Shown here: piece after piece, positions 1-8,162 of the stretch | Position numbering within the stretch: the first letter of the stretch is position 1 | Layout: each line of letters opens with the position of its first letter | From: Myxococcota bacterium | GTDB taxonomy: Bacteria > Myxococcota > Kuafuiibacteriia > Kuafuiibacteriales > Kuafuiibacteriaceae | Assembly (NCBI GenBank): GCA_028289325.1 | Contig: JANQQN010000112.1 | Coordinates: 1 to 38,623, forward strand | Direction: 5' to 3' | DNA: 38,623 nucleotides | Position numbers and translations under genes: made by a program | The notes under the pieces: generated by a model | What the model saw: the letters and a program-made list of their open reading frames with translations, nothing else | What the model was told of the DNA's origin: nothing | Databases searched by the model: none

Positions 1-1
1 T

Positions 2-961
2 GCCGTCGCCGCCGCCGGTGTAGCGTGGCGACCGACGCCTCGTTTGTCCATCGGCGTGGGCGGATTTCTGTTGTTTGGCCAGTTCAACGCTCGTCTCGCC
101 CTCAGCGCGTGCGATGGATTCTTATGCAGCTTTCCTGAGGATCCGAGCTACGACGCGGTGGCGCAGTTGAGCTTGTCGGTGCTGACCCCGTTCGCGACCT
201 TCGGCCTCACTTTGGACTTCGACTCGGTGCGTATCGGCGTCTCGGCCGCGTCACCCTTTCGGTTGTCGGGACAGGCGGATCTCACGCTTCGGCCGCCGAC
301 CGCGCCCGCTTACGCCGACGCGGTGGTCGTCAATCGACGCCCCGGTTGTCCCGCCGATGACGCGACGGCGAGCTGTCGAAGGGATACGGTGGGGCAAGCG
401 CGTCTGCAATTCCCGTGGATCTTGCGGCTGGGGGTCGAGCTTCGTCCTCTTGCCGCTCTGCGGGTGGAGCTGGCCGCGGTCTACGAGACCTGGTCCATGC
501 AGCGGGCGGTGACGGTCACCCCCACCGACATGTGGATCGAAGGCGCGCTCGGGGGCGGGCTCGACTACCAGATCGGCGAGATCGAGATACCGCGAAACAT
601 GCAGGATACCTGGTCGGTGCGGCTGGGCGGTGAGTATCGATGGGCGCCGGTCCGTGTTCGCCTGGGCGTCGCTTACGAATCGGACGCGTTCGATGACGCG
701 TGGCGCTCTACACTGACCATCGACAGCGACAAAGTCTTGGCTGCGGCGGGCGCGGGGGTGGCGCTGGGGGCGGGCATCGAGCTGGACGCGACCTTCGGCT
801 TCATCTGGTACGTCACCCGCAACGTGGCTGACGGCAGGGCCACTCAGACGACCGCGGTCCGACCCCCGGCGAGTGAGGCGGCGCCGGTGGCCATCGGCAA
901 CGGGCGCTACGAAGCCCGTGCGCCGTTCTTGGGGCTCGGACTTCGCGGGCGCTTCGACTGA
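2..961 (+). CDS. FadL/OmpP1-type outer-membrane protein, 5' end cut by window
   Basis: The frame is open to the left edge, so the N-terminus and signal peptide are missing; 319 residues remain. The visible part begins with a run resembling the FadL/TodX family pattern (AVAAAGVAWRPTPRLSIGVG) and continues with alternating hydrophobic and polar strands, ending in Gly-Leu-Arg-Gly-Arg-Phe-Asp, a plausible last strand with an aromatic residue near the C-terminus, as in beta-barrels. Family members form outer-membrane channels for hydrophobic compounds such as long-chain fatty acids or aromatic hydrocarbons. Two cysteines in the middle (around CPADDATASC) could form a loop disulfide. No partner is visible to the left. 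The family call is by pattern only; another porin-like barrel is possible. Confidence 0.72.
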   Translation, partial: AVAAAGVAWRPTPRLSIGVGGFLLFGQFNARLALSACDGFLCSFPEDPSYDAVAQLSLSVLTPFATFGLTLDFDSVRIGVSAASPFRLSGQADLTLRPPTAPAYADAVVVNRRPGCPADDATASCRRDTVGQARLQFPWILRLGVELRPLAALRVELAAVYETWSMQRAVTVTPTDMWIEGALGGGLDYQIGEIEIPRNMQDTWSVRLGGEYRWAPVRVRLGVAYESDAFDDAWRSTLTIDSDKVLAAAGAGVALGAGIELDATFGFIWYVTRNVADGRATQTTAVRPPASEAAPVAIGNGRYEARAPFLGLGLRGRFD

Positions 962-1014
962 GTCACGCGTCGATCTTCGGCCGCCGGACACCGTATGCCC
1001 GCAGAGATCGGTCG

Positions 1015-1251
1015 TCAGTCTGCGGCGCGGGTCAGCCATCCGGCCGCGGCAAACAAGAGTAGAACGCCGCCCTGAATGACCAGTACGGCTAGCATCAGCC
1101 AGTATGAGCCGGTGATACCTTTGTAGCCGGAACCGGGCCAACTCAGCTTCCAATGCCGGTAGGCGACGGCCAGGTGAATGACGCCGAAGACCAGCGCGCA
1201 CCCCAGGAGCCACACCGGGGAGGCGGCGAGCAGTTGGCTGAGAACGAACAT
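1015..1251 (-). CDS. small two-helix membrane protein, unknown function
   Basis: This 78-residue protein has two hydrophobic segments, roughly residues 8-30 and 51-72, joined by a polar loop with aromatic residues (YRHWKLSWPGSGYKGITGSY). The prediction is a small inner-membrane hairpin. There is no clear Shine-Dalgarno sequence before the ATG. It converges on the FadL-like gene and is divergent from the methyltransferase, with about 60 nt between the two starts. No family was recognised. The membrane-like composition, which the opposite strand does not show, is the main reason for calling it real. Confidence 0.55.
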   Translation of the reverse strand: MFVLSQLLAASPVWLLGCALVFGVIHLAVAYRHWKLSWPGSGYKGITGSYWLMLAVLVIQGGVLLLFAAAGWLTRAAD

Positions 1252-1313
1252 GGGGCCAACATTGCTCAGTGGCGGTGGCGCGACAAGCGGCGGGCCGCGT
1301 CTAGGAGGTGGGG

Positions 1314-2120
1314 GTGAACTATCGAAATGATCTGCAGACCTGGTTCGGGCACCTTCCGCTTGCTGTCGATGATCTGTTCCTTCTCGAGCGTTTTCAGCTG
1401 CTGGCCCTGCGTGTGCGCGCTCCCGAACCGGCCCTGGGCCGGGTGTTGGCGGCCGACGATCGTCTTCGGCGGTTCATGGTTACGCGTTGTCCGGAGCTTT
1501 CGGCCTGGCTCGACGAGATCGTCGGTCGAGCCGATATGACGTGTGACTTGGCGAACGCAGAGGAGGCCCTGGTTTGGGAGCTCGCCGACCAGCTCGTTTA
1601 CCAGCGCTTTCCCGAGGCGTACGACGCCATGCGTGCGCTGCGCTGGGACCCGGCCCAGCTCGCGGACGTCTGCAAAGTCGAGGGACGCGTCGTCGTCGAC
1701 ATCGGGGCAGGAACGGGTTGGCTCAGTGAAGCGCTGGCCGGATCCGCCCGCACTGTATTTGCCGTGGAACCCGTCAGTCGACTTCGCGAGTACATTCGCG
1801 AACGCGCGGCGGCTGCGGGCCACAGCAACCTGTTCGTCATCGACGGCTTCCTTGACCGCGTTCCGCTGCCGCCGGCCTCGGTCGATGTGCTCCTCACATC
1901 TCGAGCCATCGGGTGGCGGCTGGCCGATGAACTCCGCGAGGTCGAGCGTATCGTGCGCCCGGCCGGTCACGCGGTGCATTTCGTCGGTACGCCCGCCGAT
2001 GGTCCGCGGACGCCGCTGCACGACGAACTGCGGAGATGGGGATACGAGCCTTCGCGGTACCGGGAGGGTGGTGGATGGCGCGACCGGTACGCGAAGGTCG
2101 TCGGCTCTACCGAGCGATGA
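1314..2120 (+). CDS. class I SAM-dependent methyltransferase
   Basis: The 268-residue protein has a Rossmann-type methyltransferase core after an N-terminal helical region of about 120 residues. The SAM-binding motif I is VVVDIGAGTGWL, with Asp129 and the glycines at 131, 133 and 135. An acidic residue follows in the second strand (FAVEP), then a post-I region (LFVIDGFLDRVPLPPASVDVLL) matching motifs II-III. Start choice: an AGGAGG at 1303-1308 sits 5 nt before the GTG at 1314, so this is preferred over the GTG at 1308 that overlaps it. The substrate is unknown. The short post-motif segment ending in RIVRPAGH resembles small-molecule methyltransferases. No biosynthetic neighbours help to assign a pathway. 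Confidence 0.82.
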   Translation: MNYRNDLQTWFGHLPLAVDDLFLLERFQLLALRVRAPEPALGRVLAADDRLRRFMVTRCPELSAWLDEIVGRADMTCDLANAEEALVWELADQLVYQRFPEAYDAMRALRWDPAQLADVCKVEGRVVVDIGAGTGWLSEALAGSARTVFAVEPVSRLREYIRERAAAAGHSNLFVIDGFLDRVPLPPASVDVLLTSRAIGWRLADELREVERIVRPAGHAVHFVGTPADGPRTPLHDELRRWGYEPSRYREGGGWRDRYAKVVGSTER

Positions 2121-2142
2121 GGGCGCCGTGTCCGAATCGCTC

Positions 2143-2364
2143 TCAGTCCCCGCTGGCGGCTTCGTTCAGCTGATCGTGGCGGCTCCAGGTGCCGTGTTGG
2201 CTGATGCGGTGGATCTCTTCCAGGTTGAACCGACGGGCCCCGACATGGCCCGTTCCTTGGAGCGGAGTTCCGTCGGGAGCGACGATCTGCTCCAGCGCAA
2301 ACGGAATGTCTCCGGCGTAGACGGGGCTTCGGACCAGATCGGCGAGTTGCTGGTCGGTGTGGAC
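2143..2364 (-). pseudogene. uncertain 73-codon reading frame without a start codon
   Basis: On the minus strand an open frame runs from just after a TAG (2365-2367) to a TGA at 2143-2145. It reads like a real protein: balanced composition with His, Asn, Gln, Trp and Phe, for example FNLEEIHRISQHGTWSRHDQ near the C-terminus. It contains no ATG, GTG or TTG, so as it stands it cannot be a normal gene. It may be the 3' remnant of a broken gene. Alternatively the plus-strand frame from GTG 2129 to 2400, which shares the same wobble positions and also looks codon-like, is the true coding strand. I could not separate the two by eye and recognise no family. Confidence 0.3.
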
Positions 2365-2423
2365 CTATCGGACACGCCGATCGGCGCGCCGTCCCGCTGA
2401 CGGCGCGGGCGACGGGCCTGCGC

Positions 2424-2813
2424 TCAACGTCGCAGGCAGCGTCGCCCACGGCTGAAGCCGATGGTGGGGGCGGTGGTAACCTGAAGCTGGACGCGTGTCC
2501 GGGGGCTGACGGTGATCTGCTGGCTGTAGACCTGCGCACCGAGGTTTGGGGTGAAGGCCACCTGGAATGCGCCGGGTGTGACCGCGCGATTGGGCGTTGT
2601 AACCCGTCGTCCTCGGGGGTCGAACACCGGCAGCTGAAGCGAAATGGTGGTCAGCCGGCGCAGCGACGCGGGGCCGGCCGAGCTGGTGGCAGGGCTGACG
2701 GGCGTCGTCGTTCTCGAGACCGTCATCGCGGGTTGGGGCTCAGCCGCGACCGCGGGGGCGGCGACGGCGGTGGCGAACGCAAACCCGCTGGCGAACAAGA
2801 GCGCGCGAAGCAT
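2424..2813 (-). CDS. secreted or periplasmic protein, unknown function
   Basis: This 129-residue protein has a clear Sec signal peptide: Met-Leu-Arg, a hydrophobic core (ALLFASGFAFATAVAAPA) and an Ala-rich cleavage site near VAA-EP. The mature part is about 100 residues, rich in Thr, Val and Pro, with a segment (TTISLQLPVFDPRGRRVTTP) that suggests beta strands, and ends in a basic tail with one Cys (GRRCLRR). The ATG at 2813 is chosen because the signal peptide begins there; an upstream in-frame start would add a polar stretch before it. It lies 136 nt downstream of the WS/DGAT gene on the same strand and could be cotranscribed. No family was recognised. Confidence 0.6.
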   Translation of the reverse strand: MLRALLFASGFAFATAVAAPAVAAEPQPAMTVSRTTTPVSPATSSAGPASLRRLTTISLQLPVFDPRGRRVTTPNRAVTPGAFQVAFTPNLGAQVYSQQITVSPRTRVQLQVTTAPTIGFSRGRRCLRR

Positions 2814-2949
2814 GCCAGTAACCTGCCCGTGGGTGGTCGGAGGTGACAAGTCGGGGAAGGCTGTTTGCGACGAAGCGCACTCCGTCCGGGCTTCGCGGTC
2901 GGCAGGACACCAGGTATGTCGACGTGGGATGTCGTGAACGCGGCGGGGA

Positions 2950-4419
2950 TCAGGAATAGGTGACCGGGGCTCGGGCCTGCGGATTGAGGGACAACACTTC
3001 CTCGAAGCCTGCCTTCAAGCACGACTCGAAGAGCTCGGGATCGGTGATCGCCGCCGGATCCACGTTGGCGGCCACGCAGCAGATCGGACCGTGAGAGACC
3101 AGGCTGATCATCGCCGCGCAGCCGGGTCGGGGTCCGAAGCCGTAGGCCCGCTCTATCTTGGCGCCGGCGAGATACACTTCATCCCGCAGCCCCGGCACAC
3201 AGCTCGCCTGCAGGTCGTTTTGCTTCATCAGATGGCCGACCGCCGGCGCCAGCAGTGCGCCCGGCAGGTGGGTCAAGACCGGGGCGAGCATGGACATCGC
3301 GTCGATGGCGGGTTCGTTGCGCAGCTGATCTACGATGCCGTGAATGGCGTGCATCCGGGCGCGAGGGTCACGCTCGCTCACCACCGCCGAGAACCGCGCG
3401 CCTACGAATCGGTTGCCGCCCTTCGCGTCGTTGCGTCGTCGCACGGAGATGGGGATGGCCACCGGGATGGCGCCGACCGAGACGCCCTTGGCTTCGTGGT
3501 AGAGGCGATACGCGCCCAGAAGGCCCGCGACGAAGGCGTCATTGAGCGAGGCGCCTGCCGACTTGGCGGCGACCTTGAGGTCGACGAGATTGATGTCGAG
3601 GATATGGAAACGAAGAGACAGGCTTCGCGAGGCCAGCAGCGGCGAGCCATCCGCAAGCGGCTTGACGGCCATTCGACGGAGTGAGCGTCCGAACGCGAGG
3701 GCTCGGCGCGCGGTCTTCAACGGGTGGACGAGCTCTTTGGTCGCCTCCGCGGCCTGGCGGAGGGTCGCCGGCACCGCCAGCGCATCCCGACGGAGCTGCT
3801 GCATCAGGAGGTTGACCGAGCTCGATTGCTCCGGCGGCAGCAGCGCCGGCTGCGGCTTACTTGGATTCGTTTGGCGCGAACGCGAGTGCAGCAGCCCGAG
3901 GAGCTGGACGCCGCCGAGCCCATCGGAGACGGAATGGTGGAGCTTCAGAAGATGGGCGGCCTTGCCACCGGGCAGACCGGTGAACAGAATCGATTCCCAC
4001 GGGGACCGCGCGCGGTCGAAGGGGGTCATCGCGGCCTTGGCCGCGGCCTTGAGCACTGCGGTCCACCCGCCGACCTCAGGTAAGCCGACCCGGTTGACGT
4101 GATAGTCCAGGTCGAACTCGGGATCGTTGACCCACACCGGATTGCCAAAGCCCAGCGCGGGTTCTGCGACCTTCTGGCGGCACCGGGGCACCATTCGGGT
4201 GCTCCAGTCGGCGGCGGCGAGGAATCGATCCCAGTCGGGAACCCGATCCAGGATCTCGAGGGTGCAGACCGGCTCTCGCAGGTGAGGGTCCGCCTCGAGG
4301 CGCCACATCAAGGTTTCGAGCGGGTTCATCCTTGGCTCGCGGCCCCAATCGAGCGGCTCGGCCGCGGATGCGGCGGGCGCGTCGGGTGTCTGTTGCAGTG
4401 GTGTGGGTCTCGGGCTCAT
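2950..4419 (-). CDS. WS/DGAT wax ester synthase/diacylglycerol O-acyltransferase
   Basis: The 489-residue length is typical of bacterial WS/DGAT enzymes. These transfer acyl groups from acyl-CoA to fatty alcohols or diacylglycerol, making storage lipids at the inner membrane. The catalytic motif HHxxxDG is present as HHSVSDG (His161-Gly167). Before it lies a family-like motif (PFDRARSPWE), and near the C-terminus NDLQASCVPG matches the conserved N-D...N-V-P-G block, with Cys in place of the usual Asn. The ATG is preceded by CGGAG at a normal distance. The N-terminus carries about 25 extra Pro/Ala-rich residues before the usual family start. The FadL-like gene at the left edge might supply fatty acids, but this link is only inference. 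Confidence 0.9.
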   Translation of the reverse strand: MSPRPTPLQQTPDAPAASAAEPLDWGREPRMNPLETLMWRLEADPHLREPVCTLEILDRVPDWDRFLAAADWSTRMVPRCRQKVAEPALGFGNPVWVNDPEFDLDYHVNRVGLPEVGGWTAVLKAAAKAAMTPFDRARSPWESILFTGLPGGKAAHLLKLHHSVSDGLGGVQLLGLLHSRSRQTNPSKPQPALLPPEQSSSVNLLMQQLRRDALAVPATLRQAAEATKELVHPLKTARRALAFGRSLRRMAVKPLADGSPLLASRSLSLRFHILDINLVDLKVAAKSAGASLNDAFVAGLLGAYRLYHEAKGVSVGAIPVAIPISVRRRNDAKGGNRFVGARFSAVVSERDPRARMHAIHGIVDQLRNEPAIDAMSMLAPVLTHLPGALLAPAVGHLMKQNDLQASCVPGLRDEVYLAGAKIERAYGFGPRPGCAAMISLVSHGPICCVAANVDPAAITDPELFESCLKAGFEEVLSLNPQARAPVTYS

Positions 4420-4692
4420 GGTGACTCCGGCTCCGCGGGGATGCCGAACGGGCGGTGTGCAAGGTTCAGTCCGCTGCCAACCCTCAGGTGCTCGACCCGA
4501 TTGCGCGGGGGCGGATCACGATCTGACCTCGGCGCGTTACCTTGTGGTAATCCCAGCCCGATTCGATGACGATCTCCGGACGATGCGTGGGCTGAGGTCA
4601 CCCCGGCCACAAATGTGGGCGGACCTAGACGCTCTGGGCTGTGCGCGCGCGTATTCCTTCCCCCGACCAAGTAGGCGTAGACTGCGCAGCCG

Positions 4693-5745
4693 ATGACGCC
4701 GATGACCTACCAGCAGGTTATCGAAGAGTGCGAACCTCTTCCTCACCTCCTGCTAGGGAACGGATTCAGCATCGCGTGCGATCCTGTCTTTCGTTACCAG
4801 AGTCTTTACAACGAGGCGGTCGCTCGTGGACTCAGTGAGCAGGCCCGTAAGGTATTCGAGTACCGCCAGACCACGAATTTCGAGGCCATTATGCGGCTGC
4901 TCGACGAGGCCGAGCGCATCGTCGAGATCTACGACTATCAGCCGCGCCTTGGCGATAAGCAGACGACGATTCGCGATGACTGCGACTTCGTCAAAGACGC
5001 GCTCGTCAAGACGATCGCGGCGACCCACCTTCGTACCTCGTCGGCGATCGAGAGCGAGCGGATCGACGCGGCGGCGGGATTTCTTCGGGACTACGATAAC
5101 GTCTTCACCACGAACTACGACTTGCTCTTGGAGTGGGTCCTTCGCAACTCCCGGACGCCCCCCCTGCACGACGACAGTTTTCGGGTTTCGGATGCCGAAG
5201 ACGGTGCCGATGCCCTTTTCATGCCCCACCTCGAGCCCCGGCACGCGGTGTTCTACCTTCACGGCGCACTGCATTTGTATTTTCAACGGTACGACACCCG
5301 GAAGCAGGACTGGTCGAAGGAGGATCAGTCGGTCGATGCGCTCGTGGGCCGAAGCGTCCGCGACAACAAATATCCGCTTTGCGTGACCGAGGGGTCATCG
5401 TCCCAAAAGGTGAGACGGATCCGTCGCAACGTGTATCTGTCGCACGGGCTCACGAAGCTGCGAAACATCCGAAAGCCGTTGGTCGTGTTCGGGCATCGGC
5501 TCAGCGACGAGGACAAGCACATCCGGCAGGCCATCGCCGAAAATTCTGGGATCAAGCTCCTGTACGTCGGGCTTCACAACGACCCGGAATCCAAGCGCAA
5601 CCAGATGATTCGAGAGGCGGCGAATCGCATCAAAGATATGCGCGAAGAGCGGCTCGGCGGAAGAAATCCCGATGGCCTGCTCACGCTCAAGTTCTTCAGC
5701 AGCCAAACTGCGAAGCCGTGGACCCCGAAGACCGTCGAAGAGTGA
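4693..5745 (+). CDS. SIR2-like protein, DUF4917 family
   Basis: This 350-residue protein opens with a nucleotide-binding loop, LLLGNGFSI (Gly22-Asn23-Gly24-Phe25), typical of SIR2-like and DUF4917 proteins. Next come a DUF4917-like segment (TTNFEAIMRLLDEA), a central TTNYD motif (Asn141-Tyr142-Asp143), YLHGALH (His190-Gly191) and a late VFGHRLSDEDKHI block. The Asn/Asp and His residues match positions used in SIR2-fold NAD-binding enzymes. SIR2-like domains in several known anti-phage systems deplete NAD+, but that activity is not shown for this protein. The start is the first ATG; no Shine-Dalgarno is evident, and a second ATG lies three codons on. GC by hand count is 57-58 percent in two 60-base lines, below that of neighbouring genes, which suggests transfer. 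The adjacent gene converges with it. Confidence 0.8.
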   Translation: MTPMTYQQVIEECEPLPHLLLGNGFSIACDPVFRYQSLYNEAVARGLSEQARKVFEYRQTTNFEAIMRLLDEAERIVEIYDYQPRLGDKQTTIRDDCDFVKDALVKTIAATHLRTSSAIESERIDAAAGFLRDYDNVFTTNYDLLLEWVLRNSRTPPLHDDSFRVSDAEDGADALFMPHLEPRHAVFYLHGALHLYFQRYDTRKQDWSKEDQSVDALVGRSVRDNKYPLCVTEGSSSQKVRRIRRNVYLSHGLTKLRNIRKPLVVFGHRLSDEDKHIRQAIAENSGIKLLYVGLHNDPESKRNQMIREAANRIKDMREERLGGRNPDGLLTLKFFSSQTAKPWTPKTVEE

Positions 5746-5763
5746 CCGGGCCGGCGACCCAAC

Positions 5764-5781
5764 TCGCGATCGCGATCGCGA
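5764..5781. repeat. 18-bp perfect palindrome between convergent genes
   Basis: A perfect palindrome built from two overlapping GCGATCGC octamers lies in the 45-nt gap between the DUF4917 gene and the convergent membrane-protein gene. It could form a stem or be a protein site. There is no T-tract, so it is not a standard intrinsic terminator. Confidence 0.5.
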
Positions 5782-5790
5782 CGGTCGAGC

Positions 5791-6348
5791 TCAAGTGAGC
5801 TGAACGCGACCCGAAAGCTCACGATGCTCGGCGGCCACCTTTTTGTACTCCTGCTCCACGTACGATCGTAGCTGCGGCGGCCAGGGCTCGAAGTCGTCTA
5901 TGATTCGAGTTTCCGCCGGATCTTGTTTCATCAGCGGCAACACGAGCTTCGACGACTCGATATGGCGGATGAATCGAAGGAGCACGTCGGGCATTTCGGG
6001 TTCGTTGAGGAGGTGGGCGTGTTGCTCGATGACTTCGCCCATACGTTTGTTGCTGGGAATAAAGACGTGCTCGGCCCACATCTGCCAGATCTCTTTTTCA
6101 TGGTCGGTGTATCGGTCGAAGGTCTTGGCGGCGTCGGGTCGGGACGACTTCTTGTACGCCTCCCAGGCGGCGGTATTCGCTTCCACCATGGCGTATAGCG
6201 GCCCGTAGAGCAGCTTGAGCTGGTCGGACACGAAGTTGTACCGCGCGCGATACTTCTCCATCCGCAGGTCACCGAGATAGTACTTCAGGATGTAGCCCAC
6301 GACCGCGAGCAGCACGCTGCCGGCGATCGTCCACACTTCTCCCTGCAT
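5791..6348 (-). CDS. membrane-anchored helical protein, unknown function
   Basis: The 185-residue protein begins with one transmembrane helix (residues 5-26, VWTIAGSVLLAVVGYILKYY). The cytoplasmic part that follows is predicted to be almost all helical. Recognisable stretches are DQLKLLYGPLYAMVEANTAAW, then an acidic region with WQMWAEHVFIPSNKRMGEVI and LLNEPEMPDVLLRFIRHIES. Similar single-helix proteins of this pattern are, to my recollection, scattered in bacteria without an assigned role. It converges with the SIR2-like gene and shares its reduced GC (one counted 60-base line is 52 percent). A membrane sensor or effector partner is possible, but opposite orientation argues against a simple operon. 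ATG start; no strong Shine-Dalgarno. Confidence 0.72.
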   Translation of the reverse strand: MQGEVWTIAGSVLLAVVGYILKYYLGDLRMEKYRARYNFVSDQLKLLYGPLYAMVEANTAAWEAYKKSSRPDAAKTFDRYTDHEKEIWQMWAEHVFIPSNKRMGEVIEQHAHLLNEPEMPDVLLRFIRHIESSKLVLPLMKQDPAETRIIDDFEPWPPQLRSYVEQEYKKVAAEHRELSGRVQLT

Positions 6349-6382
6349 GATGCCTGTCGTATGGCGCTCCTCGAGCCCAATG

Positions 6383-7468
6383 TCAAAACGCGGGGGCGAA
6401 CAAGACGACGCCGTTGCGTGACGTTCGGGTCGCTCGGCCGGCGTAGTGGAGCGCTTCGAGTCGACCCGCGACTTCCGCCGCCGCCGACGCGAAGCGCCGG
6501 TCGACTCCGTCGCTGGAGACCAGCCCCGCGTACATGCCGACGGCCAGGTCCCATACGGTCGTCGATCCTCGTTTCGACAGCTGCGCGGCCACCAGCTCGC
6601 ACCGAACGCGATGGTATCGGCGGGCCCGCTCGATCGGCCGGGCCGTGCCTTGGAAGGCGGGGCCGTGTCCGGGCAACACGGTCATCGCGTCGAAGCCTTC
6701 GTCGAATCGGATCATGGATCCGAGAAAGTCCGCGACGCTGGGCGCCCACGGGCTGCGGCCGGGCACCGGCGGCTCACCATTGCTCGTACGGACGGGAGGG
6801 CCGAAGTGGACGGCGGGGAGCACGTTCGCGAGGAGCTGGTCGCCCGCGATCACGATGTCGTCGGCTACCAGCACCGCGTGTCCCGGACTATGGCCGGCGA
6901 CGAGGTGGACCTGCCAGCGCCGGCCGCCGGCCTGTAGTTGTCCACCGTCGGGCAGGGGGTGGATCCGGTCGACGGGGACCGGGCTGTAGGGCAGCTTGCG
7001 CCGTGCCGCTCGCCGCACCTCCTCGGGCGGCGCGCCCAGGCCCTGCCAAGCGGCGATGACCGGCGCCGGCGAGCCGGGGTGGCCGGTGATCAGGTCGATC
7101 TCCGGGGCGCCGATCGCGACCTTCGCGTCGGTCCGTTCGGCGAGGCCGGCGGCGGCGGCGCAGTGGTCGGGATGGGTGTGGGTGACCAGTATCGTTTCGA
7201 TATCGTCGAGGCCGCGGCCGTGGGGGGCGAGGGCGGCGCCGATGTGTTCGGCGGCCAGGTCGGGGTCGGTCCCGGGGTCGACGCACAACACATCGTCGTC
7301 GCCGACGAACAACCAGCAGTTCGTCCAGCCCATGCGATACGGCGTCGGCAGCTCACACAGGACGACACCGTCGTCAAACCGGTCTACGTTGATTTCCGGC
7401 GGGAGAGGCGCTTTGGAGCCGGGTGCGCCCAGCGGAACGGCATCGAAGCCCGGTACCTGGTCACCCAT
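6383..7468 (-). CDS. metallo-beta-lactamase-fold hydrolase
   Basis: The 361-residue protein has the metal-binding signature HTHPDH (residues 97-102) after the strand LCVDPGTD. Further metal-ligand candidates are the His in VAGHSPGHA, the Asp in VIAGDQLL and the His in VLPGHGPAF. A C-terminal helical region of about 80 residues resembles the winged-helix tail found in LACTB2-like and related thioester/endonuclease-like members of the superfamily. The substrate cannot be told from sequence; hydrolysis of a thioester, lactone or nucleic acid are all possible. The start at 7468 (MGDQVPGFDAV) has GGGAG upstream. The longer frame to 7639 would overlap the divergent gene and has unnatural composition. 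GC is very high here (a counted 60-base line is 77 percent). Confidence 0.85.
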   Translation of the reverse strand: MGDQVPGFDAVPLGAPGSKAPLPPEINVDRFDDGVVLCELPTPYRMGWTNCWLFVGDDDVLCVDPGTDPDLAAEHIGAALAPHGRGLDDIETILVTHTHPDHCAAAAGLAERTDAKVAIGAPEIDLITGHPGSPAPVIAAWQGLGAPPEEVRRAARRKLPYSPVPVDRIHPLPDGGQLQAGGRRWQVHLVAGHSPGHAVLVADDIVIAGDQLLANVLPAVHFGPPVRTSNGEPPVPGRSPWAPSVADFLGSMIRFDEGFDAMTVLPGHGPAFQGTARPIERARRYHRVRCELVAAQLSKRGSTTVWDLAVGMYAGLVSSDGVDRRFASAAAEVAGRLEALHYAGRATRTSRNGVVLFAPAF

Positions 7469-7559
7469 GCCCGTATACTCCCAGAAATCCGGCTGGGATT
7501 CACGTGGGCTCAGGTGCGCTTCGGCCACCGCGACGCGTAACCGGGCGGCGGGGAAGGCG

Positions 7560-8126
7560 GTGGTCGACTTCGACCTCGATGTCCACGTCGTCCAACCGGT
7601 TTTGGGCAGGGGTTTGTGGGGGGGCGGCGAGACCATCACTTACGAGGTGAGCCCGGGAAGGGCGTTCTTGAGGTTGACCCGCGACGGCGATGGATTCCTG
7701 TTGACCACCGCCGCGCCGAATCTGTTTCCGCCCGAGAGGCTGGGGCCTTCTCTGTTCGCGACATCCCTGTTCCGAAAATATGCGCGGGTCGACGCGCACG
7801 GGTTGGGCATGCTGTGGCTTCCGCCTTCGCAACGGCAGGTCGGCGCGGAAACCGTGGTCGGAGAAGTGGCGCAGGAGCGACAGCAGCACGGTCGTCCGGC
7901 ACTGCTCGTCGAGGAGCTGAACCGCAAAGGAAGGCGGTTCTACGACCGGAACACCGGATTCCTGCTGTACATGCAGAACACGAGCGTCGTCGGGTTCAAC
8001 GGCGCCTCCATCGCCACGTTGAAGAGCTCCACGATTCAGGGGCTTCAGCCGCCGGGAGGCGCGCTCGCGGCCGTCGGTTGGGGGGTGGGCGTACGGCGCG
8101 CGCCAGGCCCCGTCGCCGATGATTGA
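7560..8126 (+). CDS. unknown protein, paralogue of the lipoprotein at 10335-10874
   Basis: This 188-residue protein aligns by eye with the product of 10335-10874. Shared blocks are LGMLWLPPSQRQVG with LGHIWLPPADRAVG, FYDRNTGFLLYMQNTSVVGFNG with YYDVETGFLMAAIGVRGGTK, and LKSSTIQGL with LKSTTVPGL. An upstream GDGFLLTT pairs with GRGFRVFS. The beta-rich pattern suggests a sandwich-type fold. The GTG at 7560 is preceded by GGGAAGG, and it leaves a 91-nt divergent promoter region with the MBL gene. Unlike its paralogue it has no signal peptide from this start, which is odd. The role is unknown; the next two genes are secreted proteins on the same strand. Confidence 0.65.
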   Translation: MVDFDLDVHVVQPVLGRGLWGGGETITYEVSPGRAFLRLTRDGDGFLLTTAAPNLFPPERLGPSLFATSLFRKYARVDAHGLGMLWLPPSQRQVGAETVVGEVAQERQQHGRPALLVEELNRKGRRFYDRNTGFLLYMQNTSVVGFNGASIATLKSSTIQGLQPPGGALAAVGWGVGVRRAPGPVADD

Positions 8127-8162
8127 CGATGAACGGCCAAACCGGGATCTGGACCAAGAACC

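Noticed and set aside
251-1213. Long minus-strand frame opposite the FadL-like gene
   Set aside because: It is Arg/Gly/Pro-rich, has no fold-like pattern and is antisense to a recognisable barrel protein.
1266-2021. 251-codon minus-strand frame opposite the methyltransferase
   Set aside because: The plus strand has intact SAM-binding motifs and a strong Shine-Dalgarno site; the minus frame has neither.
4537-4550. TTACC-N4-GGTAA inverted repeat between the WS/DGAT and DUF4917 genes
   Set aside because: Five-bp arms are expected by chance in a 273-nt gap and no regulator is adjacent.
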